A DNA stretch of 34,483 bases from a virus. The position numbers were made by a program, and so were the translations under genes. Positions within the stretch are counted from its first letter, which is position 1, and each line of letters begins with the position of its first letter. The notes under the pieces were generated by a model. That model worked only from the letters and a program-made list of their open reading frames with translations. It was not told the origin of the DNA and made no database searches. Shown here one piece after another: positions 16,239 to 22,299 of this stretch. The DNA is taken from positions 1 through 34,483 of IMG/VR virus record IMGVR_UViG_3300005095_000161; one strand, written 5' to 3'.

Positions 16239-16446
16239 TTCCAAAACCCCATTCCACTAACGCATCATAATCTTTTTCTAATGTTTTATAATCCGAATAT
16301 TCTATTTTCTCAATACCAGCAGTAGTTGTTATATGCATAAAATAATCATCATAATAAAAATCCATTTCTTTACGAACAGATATAACATGATTTAAATTCA
16401 AAACGGTATATTTTTTATCTTTCAATTTGAAAGGTGTAAAATTCAT
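16204..16446 (-). CDS. Small hypothetical protein
   Basis: This 80-residue protein (MNFTPFKLKDKKYTVLNLNH...) is beta-rich, with strands around residues 13-24, 35-50 and a final amphipathic helix. I do not recognise a family. It overlaps the next gene (HNH-TerS) by 35 nt and the upstream one by 4 nt, so it is translated within the same operon. The part encoding WGFGNEK lies on a 20-bp direct repeat shared with the end of the gene at 16843. Confidence 0.65.
   Translation of the reverse strand: MNFTPFKLKDKKYTVLNLNHVISVRKEMDFYYDDYFMHITTTAGIEKIEYSDYKTLEKDYDALVEWGFGNEKVMSETRYL
16232..16251. repeat. 20-bp direct repeat, copy 1
   Basis: TTTTCATTTCCAAAACCCCA occurs here and again at 16840-16859, 608 bp apart. 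In each place it covers the start codon of a CxxC zinc-binding protein and the end of the preceding gene, so the repeat marks a duplicated gene boundary. Confidence 0.85.
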
Positions 16447-16724
16447 TTTCTAACTCCCAATATAACAGGTAAAGCTTTGTGTATCAACTCTTCAGGTATA
16501 GCCTTTAACAATTTAATTATAAACTCCCTATATTCAGCATCAAAAGAGGCAAAAATCTTTTCTCCTTTTGCTCGTTCCAAAAATACACGAAAATTATGCA
16601 TAGTAGTCTCTATAGCAGTTTGACCTAATTTATCGCTTATCTTATAACCTAGTTCTATTAGTTCCACTTCTGTTTTGATTAGCTCTTCTTTTTCTTTATC
16701 TGTAAATATCATTCCACTTTTCAT
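16443..16724 (-). CDS. Small hypothetical helical protein
   Basis: This 93-residue, mainly helical protein (DKEKEELIKTEVELIELGYK...) has no signal peptide or membrane segment and no family that I recognise. It overlaps its upstream neighbour (41-aa zinc protein) and downstream neighbour by 4 nt, so it is coupled. It lies in the stretch of small early/middle genes between the replication-initiator-like gene and terminase. Confidence 0.65.
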   Translation of the reverse strand: MKSGMIFTDKEKEELIKTEVELIELGYKISDKLGQTAIETTMHNFRVFLERAKGEKIFASFDAEYREFIIKLLKAIPEELIHKALPVILGVRK

Positions 16725-16846
16725 ACATCTATATCCTCATCTAACTCTTTATCTCTTTTATACTTATCGTATTTCTTGTTGCTTTGGGTCTTGCACTTTG
16801 GACATCTATCCTCTGCATAAATACCATGTATCACACATCTTTTCAT
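16721..16846 (-). CDS. 41-aa zinc-binding mini-protein, paralogue of the HNH N-terminus
   Basis: The frame reads MKRCVIHGIYAEDRCPKCKT then QSNKKYDKYKRDKELDEDIDV. It aligns with the beginning of the HNH-TerS protein (LCPKHGIYNSSYCEECAKE...YDEEQRDPE): same C-x2-HGIY, same CxxC, same following charged run. It has ATGA overlaps at both ends with genes at 16843 and 16443, so it is very likely translated. It looks like a duplicated and then truncated copy of the HNH leader, retaining only the zinc knuckle. Function unknown. Confidence 0.75.
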   Translation of the reverse strand: MKRCVIHGIYAEDRCPKCKTQSNKKYDKYKRDKELDEDIDV

Positions 16847-16859
16847 TTCCAAAACCCCA
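16840..16859. repeat. 20-bp direct repeat, copy 2
   Basis: Identical to 16232-16251. Similarity continues beyond the 20 bp into the beginning of both zinc-binding genes (GATACCGTGTTTCGGACAT compared with AATACCATGTATCACACAT). Confidence 0.85.
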
Positions 16860-17112
16860 CACGAACTTTATTTGATATATTTAATACATAATCATACTCA
16901 TCTGCTGTCTCATTAGGCTCTAATAGAGCTGGAGTATAATCAACCGACTGAATATAATGAATAGCAGTTGATGGCACTCTCACTAACATCACTCGTTTAA
17001 ATACAACTCTCTCAAGTGTCGTATCTAAAAAATCTTTTGACTCTATCCCCAAATCTTTTGCCAATATAGACGCTGGAAAATATCCATCCAAAATCTTTTC
17101 AATCATTTTCAT
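16843..17112 (-). CDS. Small hypothetical protein
   Basis: An 89-residue protein (MKMIEKILDGYFPASILAKD...) with a mixed helix/strand pattern and no recognised family. The start of the protein (ILAKDLGIESKDFLDTTL) could be a short HTH, but this is weak. It overlaps the gene upstream by 4 nt and the zinc mini-gene downstream by 4 nt. An alternative start is the methionine at residue 3. Confidence 0.62.
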   Translation of the reverse strand: MKMIEKILDGYFPASILAKDLGIESKDFLDTTLERVVFKRVMLVRVPSTAIHYIQSVDYTPALLEPNETADEYDYVLNISNKVRVGFWK

Positions 17113-17360
17113 TTATCTAAATCCTTTTTAAGTGGTATCCCCTCTCGTATTTTCCCATCTAATATTAGATTTGCAAGTTTAAAAGCTTTTCTCATATCCC
17201 TTACAAACCCTCTATTTGCTTTAACTCGTGTGAGACTCAAGTCTTTACCAAGCCATAGCTTTATGTGTGGTGACTCACCTTGAGCGTATATAAAATAGAG
17301 CATAATGGTCTCATCTTTGTCAACAAACTCCACAAACTCCACTACTACCTCTGTAATCAT
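17109..17360 (-). CDS. Small hypothetical protein
   Basis: This 83-residue protein starts with a hydrophobic, acidic strand region (MITEVVVEFVEFVDKDETIM) and ends in a basic helix (VRDMRKAFKLANLILDGKIR). No family is recognised. It is coupled by 4-nt overlaps to the replication-initiator-like gene upstream and the gene at 16843 downstream, so it may assist replication or its control. Confidence 0.62.
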   Translation of the reverse strand: MITEVVVEFVEFVDKDETIMLYFIYAQGESPHIKLWLGKDLSLTRVKANRGFVRDMRKAFKLANLILDGKIREGIPLKKDLDK

Positions 17361-18193
17361 AGAAACTTTTTATAATTATGACACAGCCACTCAAGCAGAT
17401 GATTGCTATCAGTTGTCGAACAATACTCGCCACTCTCCTCTACTACAGGCATACCGATATGATTTATAACCATTATCTCTTCTCTCTCTTCATCTTCGTT
17501 ATAAGGATTTACTACTTTTCTTTTTACTTTTATCTTTTTACGCTGTTCATCACTCATCTGTTTCAAAAAGAGTCTCATCTCTTCAGCAGTTTTTGGGTTG
17601 GTCACTTTCTTCTTTTTATCTACTTTCTTACCTTTTTGCTCTTCTCTCTTTAGCCAGTTTTTAATATATCGTCTAAGCAATGGAGCATAATCTACCACCT
17701 TATCCCACCGTTGAGACTCCTGCTTGAGCCAAAAGCTCTCTGCTATCTCTTCTAATAGCTCTTTGGATAGTCCCTCTTTGGTTAGCTCTTTGGCTCTCTT
17801 TTTAACCTGATTGAGTGATGGTGCATCTTCTACACTTGCTTTCTCATCTTCACCAAACTCATCTTCATGATAAGGGAACTGCTCATCTTTTGGCATATCT
17901 TTTGGGATTGGTTTACCGTTCATATTGGTTACTTTTATCCACTCTTTGCCAACGCGTAAGTGATGTTTTTTGTTTTTTTTGAGAAATCCTCTATCTACCA
18001 AACTTCTTATGATTTTTTTAGCTCTATCAGCACTAATACCAAAAAACTCTCCATACTCTGCTCTAGTCTCTTTTGCCCAACCTGAATCAGAGATACTACT
18101 ACTATATCCTACAGCTTCACAAATCATCCACTCTGTTGGATTTAATCCCACTTTTTTCATTGCCAAAAAATCAATACCATAGTAGCGTCTCAT
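17357..18193 (-). CDS. Winged-helix replication-initiator-like protein
   Basis: The 278-residue protein starts with a winged-helix-like region (about 20-85): LNPTEWMICEAVGYSSS, then YGEFFGISADRAKKIIRSLV and a wing DRGFLKKNKKHHLRV. This is the build of phage replication initiators (lambda O/DnaD/RepA-like N-terminal domains). The middle is acidic and helical; residues about 170-230 are very basic (KGKKVDKKKKVTNPK), and the end contains HLLEWLCHNYKKFL. It is the best candidate for origin binding in this phage, but the assignment rests on fold pattern and position in the early operon. Confidence 0.58.
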   Translation of the reverse strand: MRRYYGIDFLAMKKVGLNPTEWMICEAVGYSSSISDSGWAKETRAEYGEFFGISADRAKKIIRSLVDRGFLKKNKKHHLRVGKEWIKVTNMNGKPIPKDMPKDEQFPYHEDEFGEDEKASVEDAPSLNQVKKRAKELTKEGLSKELLEEIAESFWLKQESQRWDKVVDYAPLLRRYIKNWLKREEQKGKKVDKKKKVTNPKTAEEMRLFLKQMSDEQRKKIKVKRKVVNPYNEDEEREEIMVINHIGMPVVEESGEYCSTTDSNHLLEWLCHNYKKFL

Positions 18194-18462
18194 AACAACT
18201 CTCCTATCTCAACTTTTACAAACAGTTCTGGTAGCATACTCTCATAAAAGCGAACACTATTTACATTGTAGTGACTTGGAATATTACGACCATACCTAGT
18301 ATCTAGCAACTCCCAAAAAGGTTTATAAACCCCTTTGTGCTTTCGCGATGGTCGCCCTCTTTTGTTCAAAATACCCTTTTGGTAAAGTCTCTCATTGAAT
18401 GCTTTGGCACTAAGCCCCACTTTGGCTCCTGCCTGAGTTGAAGTTAAAAGAGTTTGACTCAT
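18190..18462 (-). CDS. Small DNA-binding-like protein (KilAC-like HTH)
   Basis: The 90-residue protein reads LLTSTQAGAKVGLSAKAFNE, RLYQKGILNKRGR, then KPFWELLDTRYGRNIPSHYN. The first part has the helix-turn-helix character of the C-terminal domain of phage antirepressors (KilAC), where a GLSAKAFN-like helix precedes a short wing (KGILNKRG). It may be a free-standing regulator or primosome-type adaptor. It overlaps genes on both sides by 4 nt. Confidence 0.55.
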   Translation of the reverse strand: MSQTLLTSTQAGAKVGLSAKAFNERLYQKGILNKRGRPSRKHKGVYKPFWELLDTRYGRNIPSHYNVNSVRFYESMLPELFVKVEIGELL

Positions 18463-19547
18463 GACGCTCTCCTTTTTATATTATTTTTGCTCAGATAAGT
18501 TCGTACTGTACTTACCGTATATCCATATCTTTGGGCTATATCTTTAACTCTAAATCCCTCTTTTAGATAGAGTTGCTTTAGCTCATCTATATCTATCTTT
18601 GTTGTAAACTTTTTAAGCCCATACTCCTTGACCAAACTAGCGATTGTTCCTGTATGACACCCAAAATGTTTGGCACACTCTTCTAGTGTCATCTTTCTAT
18701 CGTTATAGAGTTGCTTTAGCTCCTTTTTGGTTGGTCGCTCAAAAGAGAGCATCTTCATTCTCTTCTCAACACCATCTTTGGCTCTAGCGATTACGCTCTC
18801 CTCTTGACCTGCATAGCTCCACAAAAAACCTTTGTGCAATCCTGCTATCTTGATAGAGCGTCTCACATTCTCACGACTAAAACCACACTCTTTTACACTA
18901 CCAATAGAGCTATACTCTGCTACAACCTTAAAAGTTTTTGGACAAATCTGTACCACAGGTTTGGCGTGAGGTTGATTTTTTCGTTTGATTTTCTGCTCTT
19001 GTGACATCTTGAAGCCTATTTTTCCTTTTGGCTTGATGCCGTTTTTTCTCTTAACAAGATTATTGATATTGATAAGTCGCTGAATAACATTAGGAGTTGT
19101 ACCTAAGATATTTGCTATCTCTTTGGCACTAAGCTTGAGATGCCAATACATTAGTTCTAAATATCTTCGTTTGGTAAACTTTTGATAATTTATTTCATAA
19201 TTTTTAAGCCAATTTACCACAAACGACACAGTGCCATAAGGCAACATATATATCTTGAGCAGAGCTTCAGCCTCTCTTTTGCTCAACCCTAGCTCAAAAG
19301 CAAAATCCTCGATATTTAGTATTTCATTATGATATTTTAAAAGGAGTCGCTCTTTCAAAGAGAGCTTTTTGTTTTTTTTATCTATAAACTTTGCAATATC
19401 CTCAACACTCAAAGATGGTAGTTTGTCTGTATATAAAATCGCACCAAGTTCTCTACCATGAGACAGACCAAGCTCTATCATAGCTTGTTGGTTTGTTAGG
19501 CTATTGCCATATAGTAATTTTAGTCGTTTTACTGTTTTTTGGGGCAT
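18459..19547 (-). CDS. Multi-HTH, NUMOD-like DNA-binding protein lacking a nuclease domain
   Basis: About 362 residues counted from the ATG at 19547, which has AAAAGGAG upstream; an in-frame TTG at 19568 is less likely. Several helix-turn-helix units are visible: LSLTNQQAMIELGLS-like near the start, LNIEDFAFELGLSKREAEAL, LSAKEIANILGTTPNVIQRL, and two at the end (MTLEECAKHFGCHTGTIASL and FRVKDIAQRYGYTVSTVRTY). In the centre, KPVVQICPKTFKVVAEYSSI with GSVKECGFSRENVRRSI and HKGFLWSY matches the NUMOD1 DNA-binding module of homing endonucleases. No HNH or GIY-YIG catalytic core is seen. It may be a domesticated homing-endonuclease binding part acting as a regulator. Confidence 0.68.
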   Translation of the reverse strand: MPQKTVKRLKLLYGNSLTNQQAMIELGLSHGRELGAILYTDKLPSLSVEDIAKFIDKKNKKLSLKERLLLKYHNEILNIEDFAFELGLSKREAEALLKIYMLPYGTVSFVVNWLKNYEINYQKFTKRRYLELMYWHLKLSAKEIANILGTTPNVIQRLININNLVKRKNGIKPKGKIGFKMSQEQKIKRKNQPHAKPVVQICPKTFKVVAEYSSIGSVKECGFSRENVRRSIKIAGLHKGFLWSYAGQEESVIARAKDGVEKRMKMLSFERPTKKELKQLYNDRKMTLEECAKHFGCHTGTIASLVKEYGLKKFTTKIDIDELKQLYLKEGFRVKDIAQRYGYTVSTVRTYLSKNNIKRRAS

Positions 19548-19635
19548 ATCATCTCCTTTTAAAAGCAATAAAACATACTTTAAGCAATGTCATGTTAACA
19601 TTTCATGTTTAAGCATGTTTTATTTAATGTAAACA

Positions 19636-19668
19636 AAGCAAGAGTCTATACCCAATTCGCTCTTGCTT
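19636..19668 (-). terminator. 9-bp hairpin at the end of the left leader RNA
   Basis: On the minus strand AAGCAAGAG pairs with CTCTTGCTT across a 15-nt loop and is followed by TGTTTACATT. It is the third hairpin of the leader between the Cro-like gene and the NUMOD-like gene. It may be a terminator or part of the leader fold. Confidence 0.5.
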
Positions 19669-19675
19669 AAATCGG

Positions 19676-19799
19676 TCATTGACCTTGGCACGACCCAAAA
19701 GAGCCAAGTGAGATGTTTAAAAAGGGAAAATGCCCTTTTGAGCCGTGCCAAAGTCAGTAACCTTATAAAACCCAACTAATTTTATTGAGTTCTATAAGG
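19676..19799 (-). ncRNA. Structured leader RNA of the left early operon
   Basis: Two strong helices follow directly after the Cro-like gene. Helix 1 pairs 19784-19799 with 19761-19776 (16 pairs, 7-nt loop). Helix 2 pairs 19733-19756 with 19680-19703 (24 pairs, about 29-nt loop). All seven non-Watson-Crick positions in these helices become G-U pairs on the minus strand and would be A-C mismatches on the plus strand. This strand bias means an RNA transcribed leftward is conserved. The outer part continues to 19676/19760 with one more wobble and one mismatch. A short terminator-like fold (AAAAGGG, CATTTT, CCCTTTTT at 19739-19719) competes with helix 2, as in attenuators. No protein is encoded in 19569-19799. 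Confidence 0.7.
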
Positions 19800-20000
19800 C
19801 TACTCCTCCTTTTGTGCCTCTTTAATTAAATCTTTTGGTAACTCAGACATCTCTCCTAGTACATCAAGCGATATACCATGCTCTTTTTTTATTAGCTTTG
19901 CTTTGGTCATGCTTATTAATCTTGTTCCTCTCAATAGGTGGTCAACGGTTGATTCTTTAAAATAATTCAAAAGTATTTTTTTAAGTATTTTTTTTGTCAT
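19800..20000 (-). CDS. Cro-like small HTH protein
   Basis: Divergent from the CI-like gene, this protein of 66 residues (71 if the ATG at 20015 inside the operator is used) contains the second half of an XRE-type HTH: STVDHLLRGTRLISMTKAKL, IKKEHGISLDVLG. This matches the motif where a binding helix and G-x-R are followed by an A-x-x-I-E-x-x-x-G-I-x-x-D-x-L helix. Neither start has a clear Shine-Dalgarno; the transcript may be nearly leaderless. By position it is the Cro counterpart and first gene of the left early operon. Confidence 0.65.
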   Translation of the reverse strand: MTKKILKKILLNYFKESTVDHLLRGTRLISMTKAKLIKKEHGISLDVLGEMSELPKDLIKEAQKEE

Positions 20001-20009
20001 GCAAGAATA

Positions 20010-20022
20010 ATACATTATGTAT
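20010..20022. promoter_or_regulatory. Operator OL-a, ATACATTATGTAT
   Basis: One copy of ATACA-N3-TGTAT lying between the Cro-like and CI-like genes. Its centre is 35 bp from the next copy. The same motif pair at the same distance is found at 21798-21845. Confidence 0.75.
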
Positions 20023-20044
20023 GCTTTATTTAAAATTAAAAAGA
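20023..20044 (-). promoter_or_regulatory. Left early promoter (PL-like) between the paired operators
   Basis: On the minus strand the 22 bp between operators read TCTTTTTAATTTTAAATAAA then GC: a T-tract followed by a -10-like TAAATA. At the right early promoter the equivalent 22 bp match it at about 14 positions, in the direction of transcription. A repressor on both operators would cover it completely. Confidence 0.6.
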
Positions 20045-20057
20045 ATACATATTGTAT
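20045..20057. promoter_or_regulatory. Operator OL-b, ATACATATTGTAT
   Basis: Second ATACA-N3-TGTAT copy of the CI/Cro region. It also overlaps the upstream edge of the likely cI promoter, whose -10 TAAAAT is at about 20070-20075 after a T-rich stretch, so it could tune cI expression as well. Confidence 0.75.
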
Positions 20058-20117
20058 TTTTATATGGTGTAAAATTGTTTTATTGAGTAGAAATGAGTAG
20101 AAAATTAAGGGAAAAAT

Positions 20118-20849
20118 ATGAAAAAACCATCTGAGAACTCAACTTTTTCTGAAAGAATGAAATATTTCATGAAAAACAAGAAAATAACAGCTGAAAATAT
20201 TGCAGAAAAACTAGGTATAACTAAGGGAGCCGTTACTCATTGGTCAAATGGCATACGCTCTCCAAAAGCTGATACGATAGAAGAAATAGCTGAAGCACTT
20301 AATGAAAATATAATAGATTTTTTTCCAAACAGTAAAAAAAATAGAGAAGAAATAACCAAAGATGAACTAAAAAACAACCTAGAGAGCTATCTCCCTATAC
20401 TCCCAAAAGAGCTAATACCACACACTATCAAACAGCTCAAAGTAACCAAAGGCTACCCTACTGGTGCAGAACGAATTGTACAGGAAGATAGTATGCACTA
20501 TGTGACAAAAATATTTATAGACAAACGAATGGTAGCTACAGCCTACCAGGACAAAGAGCTAGAAGCAGTAGTCATGATAGGTGACTCTATGAGTCCATAC
20601 CTAGAAAATGATGACATTGCTATATATCACCCAACCTCAAAGCCTCTAGGTGATGGTCGCTATGTGGTCAACACACCCACAGGACTCACAGTCAAAAAGC
20701 TAAAATTCATGAGTTCAGGCTCGATACTACTCATCAGTGAAAATAGCTCCTACAACACACATGGAACCTATGATGAGGAGTTTACACCTGATATTGTAGA
20801 TACTTTGGAGATTTATGGGCTAGTCATTGGTCGAATACTAAAGAGCTAA
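20118..20849 (+). CDS. CI-like repressor (HTH + S24 peptidase-like domain)
   Basis: The 243-residue protein has an N-terminal XRE helix-turn-helix (about 11-66: ITAENIAEKLGITKGAVTHWSNGIRSPKAD in spaced helices) and a C-terminal LexA/CI S24-like domain with GDSMSP (Ser157) and GLTVKKL (Lys193/194). GGGAAAAAT precedes the ATG. It diverges from the Cro-like gene and is the master lysogeny repressor candidate, expected to bind ATACA-N3-TGTAT sites. There is no Ala-Gly dipeptide anywhere in the protein, the usual self-cleavage site, so RecA-driven cleavage may not be the induction route; the AntA antirepressor could be. Confidence 0.88.
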   Translation: MKKPSENSTFSERMKYFMKNKKITAENIAEKLGITKGAVTHWSNGIRSPKADTIEEIAEALNENIIDFFPNSKKNREEITKDELKNNLESYLPILPKELIPHTIKQLKVTKGYPTGAERIVQEDSMHYVTKIFIDKRMVATAYQDKELEAVVMIGDSMSPYLENDDIAIYHPTSKPLGDGRYVVNTPTGLTVKKLKFMSSGSILLISENSSYNTHGTYDEEFTPDIVDTLEIYGLVIGRILKS

Positions 20850-21381
20850 AAGTTATAAATGGTTTAGAACCAAACCACGATTAAAGCAAAAATAAGCCAT
20901 TTTTCACCCCATGCCATACTTGCCCCTTACCAAAAGGGCTTAAAATCAATTTTAGAGCTGTTTTTGTTTTAGTATTGGCATAAAGAGCGAAGCTAAACAG
21001 CCTAAAGCTATAGAGGTGGGTAACAAAAGAGGTTCTTTTAGCTATCTAAGCTCAAATCAACGGTTTTCAGAGCCAAAGAGTTACCCACCTCAAAAAAAGT
21101 TCCTCTCTGCCCTAAACAGCTTAGCGTCGCAGACAGATGTAAAACCGACCTTAGGAGTGTTTTACTCAATAAGAGAATTGACCGTAGGGAAATTTTCCTA
21201 TTAGGAGCGAAGCGACCAAAGCCGATAGGCGATAGTTTTGATAGAAATATTCGTAGCGATAGCGAAGAATTTTCCTAATAATACCCCCACGCACACCAAA
21301 AAATCCCCCACTTTTTCCCCTCTCTATACTTTCTATACTCTCTATTAATAGTAAGCAAAGGGTTATTTATACCCCCTTGTA

Positions 21382-21410
21382 GGGGTTATTTTTAACCCCC
21401 TCTATTTTTG
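21382..21410 (+). terminator. Terminator-like hairpin
   Basis: GGGGTTA, loop TTTT, TAACCCC forms a perfect 7-bp hairpin, followed by CTCTATTTTTG. It follows ACCCC...GGGGT alternates that could also pair. Confidence 0.55.
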
Positions 21411-21438
21411 CCAAAAAACCACCCTATTTTTACAAACA

Positions 21439-21465
21439 ACTCTTGACTCTCAAGAGTATTTTTTT
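21439..21465 (+). terminator. Rho-independent terminator
   Basis: ACTCTTGA, loop CTC, TCAAGAGT is an exact 8-bp stem followed by A and seven T. This is a good intrinsic terminator on the + strand, more than 580 nt after the cI stop with no gene in between. Confidence 0.7.
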
Positions 21466-21621
21466 GGAACATCTTAACTCTTTTTGACTACTCTTAATAG
21501 TTATTGAAACTTAAAAAACTCTCCTAAAAGTTCCTAATTGCTCTTAATCTTTACAGACAAACCAACTCCAAAAAAAACAAAAAGCTTTAAACCCTCCCCC
21601 CAAAGCTTTAAATCTATCCCA

Positions 21622-21727
21622 AAAAGCCCATACAAAAAACATACAAAGCTTTGTATGCTCTTTGTAGCCCACACTTTAGGGCTTTTGAGCTACTTTTGAT
21701 ACTACTGCATACAAAGAATATACAAAG
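21622..21727. repeat. Cluster of ATACAAA repeats and palindromes, possible origin or control region
   Basis: ATACAAA occurs at 21630, 21641, 21709 and 21720 on the plus strand and at 21650 on the minus strand. Copies within each pair are 11 bp apart, about one helical turn. An exact 18-bp palindrome CATACAAAG/CTTTGTATG is at 21640-21657, and AAAGCTTTAAA occurs twice near 21585-21612. An arm pair AAAAGCCC/GGGCTTTT encloses part of it. ATACAAA is also the half-site of the right operators. Replication-origin iterons are one reading. Confidence 0.45.
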
Positions 21728-21797
21728 ATTTCAAGACAAAAACCCAAAGAACTTTAGTAACAAAAAACAAAGATTTGGATAAAAATTTAAAAAAATA

Positions 21798-21810
21798 ATA
21801 CAATTTGTAT
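21798..21810. promoter_or_regulatory. Operator OR-a, ATACAATTTGTAT
   Basis: One ATACA-N3-TGTAT copy; also part of an exact 18-bp inverted repeat whose arms are 21794-21811 and 21832-21849. Confidence 0.75.
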
Positions 21811-21832
21811 CTTTTTTAAAGTTTTAATAAGG
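21811..21832 (+). promoter_or_regulatory. Right early promoter (PR-like) between the paired operators
   Basis: The 22 bp CTTTTTTAAAGTTTTAATAA plus GG carry a T-tract and a TAATAA-type -10, and align with the left early promoter in the direction of transcription. It is embedded between two operators, as at the left promoter. No other good promoter is seen before the gene at 22331. Confidence 0.6.
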
Positions 21833-21845
21833 ATACAAATTGTAT
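21833..21845. promoter_or_regulatory. Operator OR-b, ATACAAATTGTAT
   Basis: Fourth copy of ATACA-N3-TGTAT, centre 35 bp from OR-a, the same spacing as OL-a/OL-b. Confidence 0.75.
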
Positions 21846-22123
21846 TATTGTGACAACAAAACATAAGTTTTAAGATATTTAACATTTTACGCTACTACAC
21901 AGTCCGAGTAGTGAAGTAAGTAAAAAAGGTGTAGAGTGGAGAGTGGCTCTACTCTTGGGTTTTTTGGTGGGGGAAATTTTTTTGATTGAACTTAATATTG
22001 GAATGAAAAAACTAGAGGCATTAAAAATAGTATGAGTAGCATCTATTGAATTGTTTTTAAATTTCTCCCCTACCAAAAAGCCCAAAAAAACAGCTATTTT
22101 TTTTTAAAAAAGCCGTTTTGTAA

Positions 22124-22190
22124 AAACCGTTTTGCACACCGATTTTATGGTATGCAAAACGGTTTCTAAAAAAACGATTTTTTTTAGAAA
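22124..22190 (+). terminator. Tandem hairpins, possible bidirectional terminator or attenuator
   Basis: AAACCGTTTTGCA pairs with TGCAAAACGGTTT around an 8-nt loop plus flanking pairs, and is followed on the + strand by CTAAAAAAACGA and eight T. The following 12-bp hairpin shares the 3' arm end, so only one can form at a time. Confidence 0.5.
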
Positions 22191-22253
22191 AAAGTTATGA
22201 ATTTTTACTTAAAAAAACAGTTGAATTTTTACTAAATTTTTAATTAACAAAAG

Positions 22254-22299
22254 CACCTTTTGATAAGTCTATATCTCACGGTAGATTTATCAAAGGGTG
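22254..22299 (+). promoter_or_regulatory. 18-pair hairpin just upstream of the ribosome-binding site of the first right early gene
   Basis: The arms 22254-22271 and 22282-22299 pair at 18 of 18 positions, with two G-U pairs on the + strand and a 10-nt loop. It ends about 20 nt before GGAG and the ATG at 22331. The loop TATCTCAC can also pair with GTGAGTAGATA downstream (22298-22308), so an alternative fold reaching toward the start site is possible. Confidence 0.6.

Larger units (their letters stand above)
20850..21465 (+). ncRNA. Non-coding, structured transcript region downstream of cI
   Basis: No credible gene is seen in 20850-21465. It contains an exact 12-bp inverted repeat GAGGTGGGTAAC (21013-21024) / GTTACCCACCTC (21080-21091), enclosed by a weaker outer pair GCGAAGCTAA (from about 20987) / TTAGCGTCGC (from about 21120). 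It ends with two terminator-like hairpins in + orientation (21382-21399 and 21439-21465). Terminators with no gene before them suggest a non-coding RNA or a long cI 3' untranslated region. Confidence 0.5.

Noticed and set aside
21016-21204. 62-aa open frame on the + strand
   Set aside because: It starts inside one arm of the 12-bp inverted repeat; no Shine-Dalgarno and no recognisable protein features. The region is better read as non-coding.
21622-21727. CRISPR-like array
   Set aside because: Repeats are only 7-8 bp and 11 bp apart; no spacer-length intervals and no cas genes.
21879-22085. 68-aa open frame on the - strand
   Set aside because: It covers the long-range inverted repeat of the right leader, lacks a ribosome-binding site and has no protein-like pattern.
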